From positions 1 to 54,579 of the forward strand of contig JAJYGH010000007.1 in assembly GCA_021785175.1 (NCBI GenBank): a DNA stretch of 54,579 bases, written 5' to 3'. Made by a program: the position numbers and the translations under genes. Below, piece after piece: positions 54,249 to 54,579 of the stretch. Position 1 is the first letter of the stretch. Every line of letters starts with the position of its first letter. The DNA comes from Chloroflexota bacterium (GTDB lineage: Bacteria; Chloroflexota; Limnocylindria; Limnocylindrales; CSP1-4). The notes below the pieces were generated by a model that worked only from the letters and a program-made list of their open reading frames with translations, did not search any database and had not been told where the DNA came from.

Positions 54249-54579
54249 ATGCCCGAGCTTCCTGAAGTCGAGACGATCGCGCGCGACCTGCGCCCGCTCG
54301 TGGTCGGCCGCACGATCATGGGCGCCTGGACTGACTGGCCGCGGGTCGTCGCGTACCCGGGCGTCGACGCGTTCATGGCAGGCGCGAGGGACCGCGAGGT
54401 GCGCAGCGTCGAACGACGGGCGAAGTGGCTCCTGCTCGGCCTCGATGGCGGGCTGGTGCTCGCGATCCAGGTGAAGATGACCGGCCAGCTGTTCGTGGTG
54501 CCGGCGGATGCGCCGCGCGACCGGCACGTCCACTTCGTGGCCGACCTGGACGACGGGCGCCAGCTCAGGCTCCGCGACA
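54249..54579 (+). CDS. mutM: formamidopyrimidine-DNA glycosylase (partial, runs off the window)
   Basis: The first 110 codons. MPELPEVETIARDLRPLVVG is the hallmark N-terminus: after Met removal Pro forms the Schiff base and Glu3 is catalytic. VERRAKWLLLGLDGG and KMTGQLFV follow as expected; the helix-2-turn-helix and zinc finger lie outside. It removes 8-oxoguanine and similar lesions and complements nearby polA in base excision repair. It starts 2 bp after the LysR stop, so the two are co-transcribed. Confidence 0.96.
   Translation, partial: MPELPEVETIARDLRPLVVGRTIMGAWTDWPRVVAYPGVDAFMAGARDREVRSVERRAKWLLLGLDGGLVLAIQVKMTGQLFVVPADAPRDRHVHFVADLDDGRQLRLRD

Noticed and set aside
1-54579. CRISPR arrays, prophage or integrative element modules
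   Set aside because: No regularly spaced repeats, integrase, portal or terminase-like genes were seen.

Overview
This is a GC-rich (roughly 70%) bacterial chromosome segment with densely packed genes, many ATGA or GTGA stop/start overlaps and frequent GTG starts. The gene set (NrfD-type molybdo-oxidoreductase, Hyf/Ehr-type membrane complex, MprF-like protein, LuxR regulators with large ATPase domains, DUF6062-like Cys/His proteins, DNA polymerase I with a decayed proofreading domain) fits a Chloroflexota of the Limnocylindria/Ellin6529 kind best. That placement is inference; a high-GC actinobacterium is the main alternative. No CRISPR array, prophage or intact insertion sequence is visible.

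Region 1 (1-13.5 kb) is a molybdenum respiration island. After a tRNA 3' end and an IS3-family transposase relic there is a minus-strand unit (histidine kinase, response regulator, moaA, TorD-like chaperone). Diverging from it is a plus-strand unit: Tat-exported molybdopterin oxidoreductase, four-cluster ferredoxin subunit, NrfD membrane anchor, moeA, a DUF6457-like protein, a second TorD-like chaperone and a multi-cluster Fe-S protein with an MvhD-like domain. Cofactor synthesis, chaperoning, enzyme and sensing are thus encoded together.

Region 2 (13.7-40.9 kb) is the most remarkable part. I find seven leaders with the conserved sequence and pairing of the fluoride riboswitch (crcB RNA motif): on the minus strand near 14.24, 16.09 and 30.00 kb, and on the plus strand near 14.46, 16.46, 30.51 and 38.80 kb. 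They precede nearly every transcription unit there: a zinc-ribbon/HEAT-like protein; two small proteins, one membrane-anchored; an orphan 101-aa protein; a seven-gene Hyf-like complex whose large subunit lacks all four Ni-Fe cysteines (so an Ehr-type complex, not a hydrogenase) with a Usp-CBS protein; an 83-aa protein, J-domain protein, inorganic pyrophosphatase and dynamin-like GTPase; Nudix, MoxR, DUF58 and DUF4129 proteins; and a Cys/His protein with an MFS transporter. Two leaders end in terminator hairpins built from the aptamer 3' strand; most others can fold that strand onto the ribosome binding site. This looks like a fluoride-response island, although no CrcB/Fluc or CLC-F exporter lies in the window. 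A LuxR-ATPase regulator with three small genes sits inside the region without a visible aptamer.

Region 3 (41-54.6 kb) is housekeeping and envelope genes: MprF-like protein, secreted-type esterase, COG4315 lipoprotein, beta-CASP metallo-hydrolase, ECF sigma/anti-sigma pair, polA, LysR regulator and the start of mutM.

Signs of rearrangement include reciprocal remnants (an MFS 3' end upstream of the Nudix-moxR leader, and a moxR fragment downstream of the intact MFS gene), a 44-bp duplication that frameshifts a small gene in the pyrophosphatase operon, a truncated phosphoesterase and the IS3 relic.
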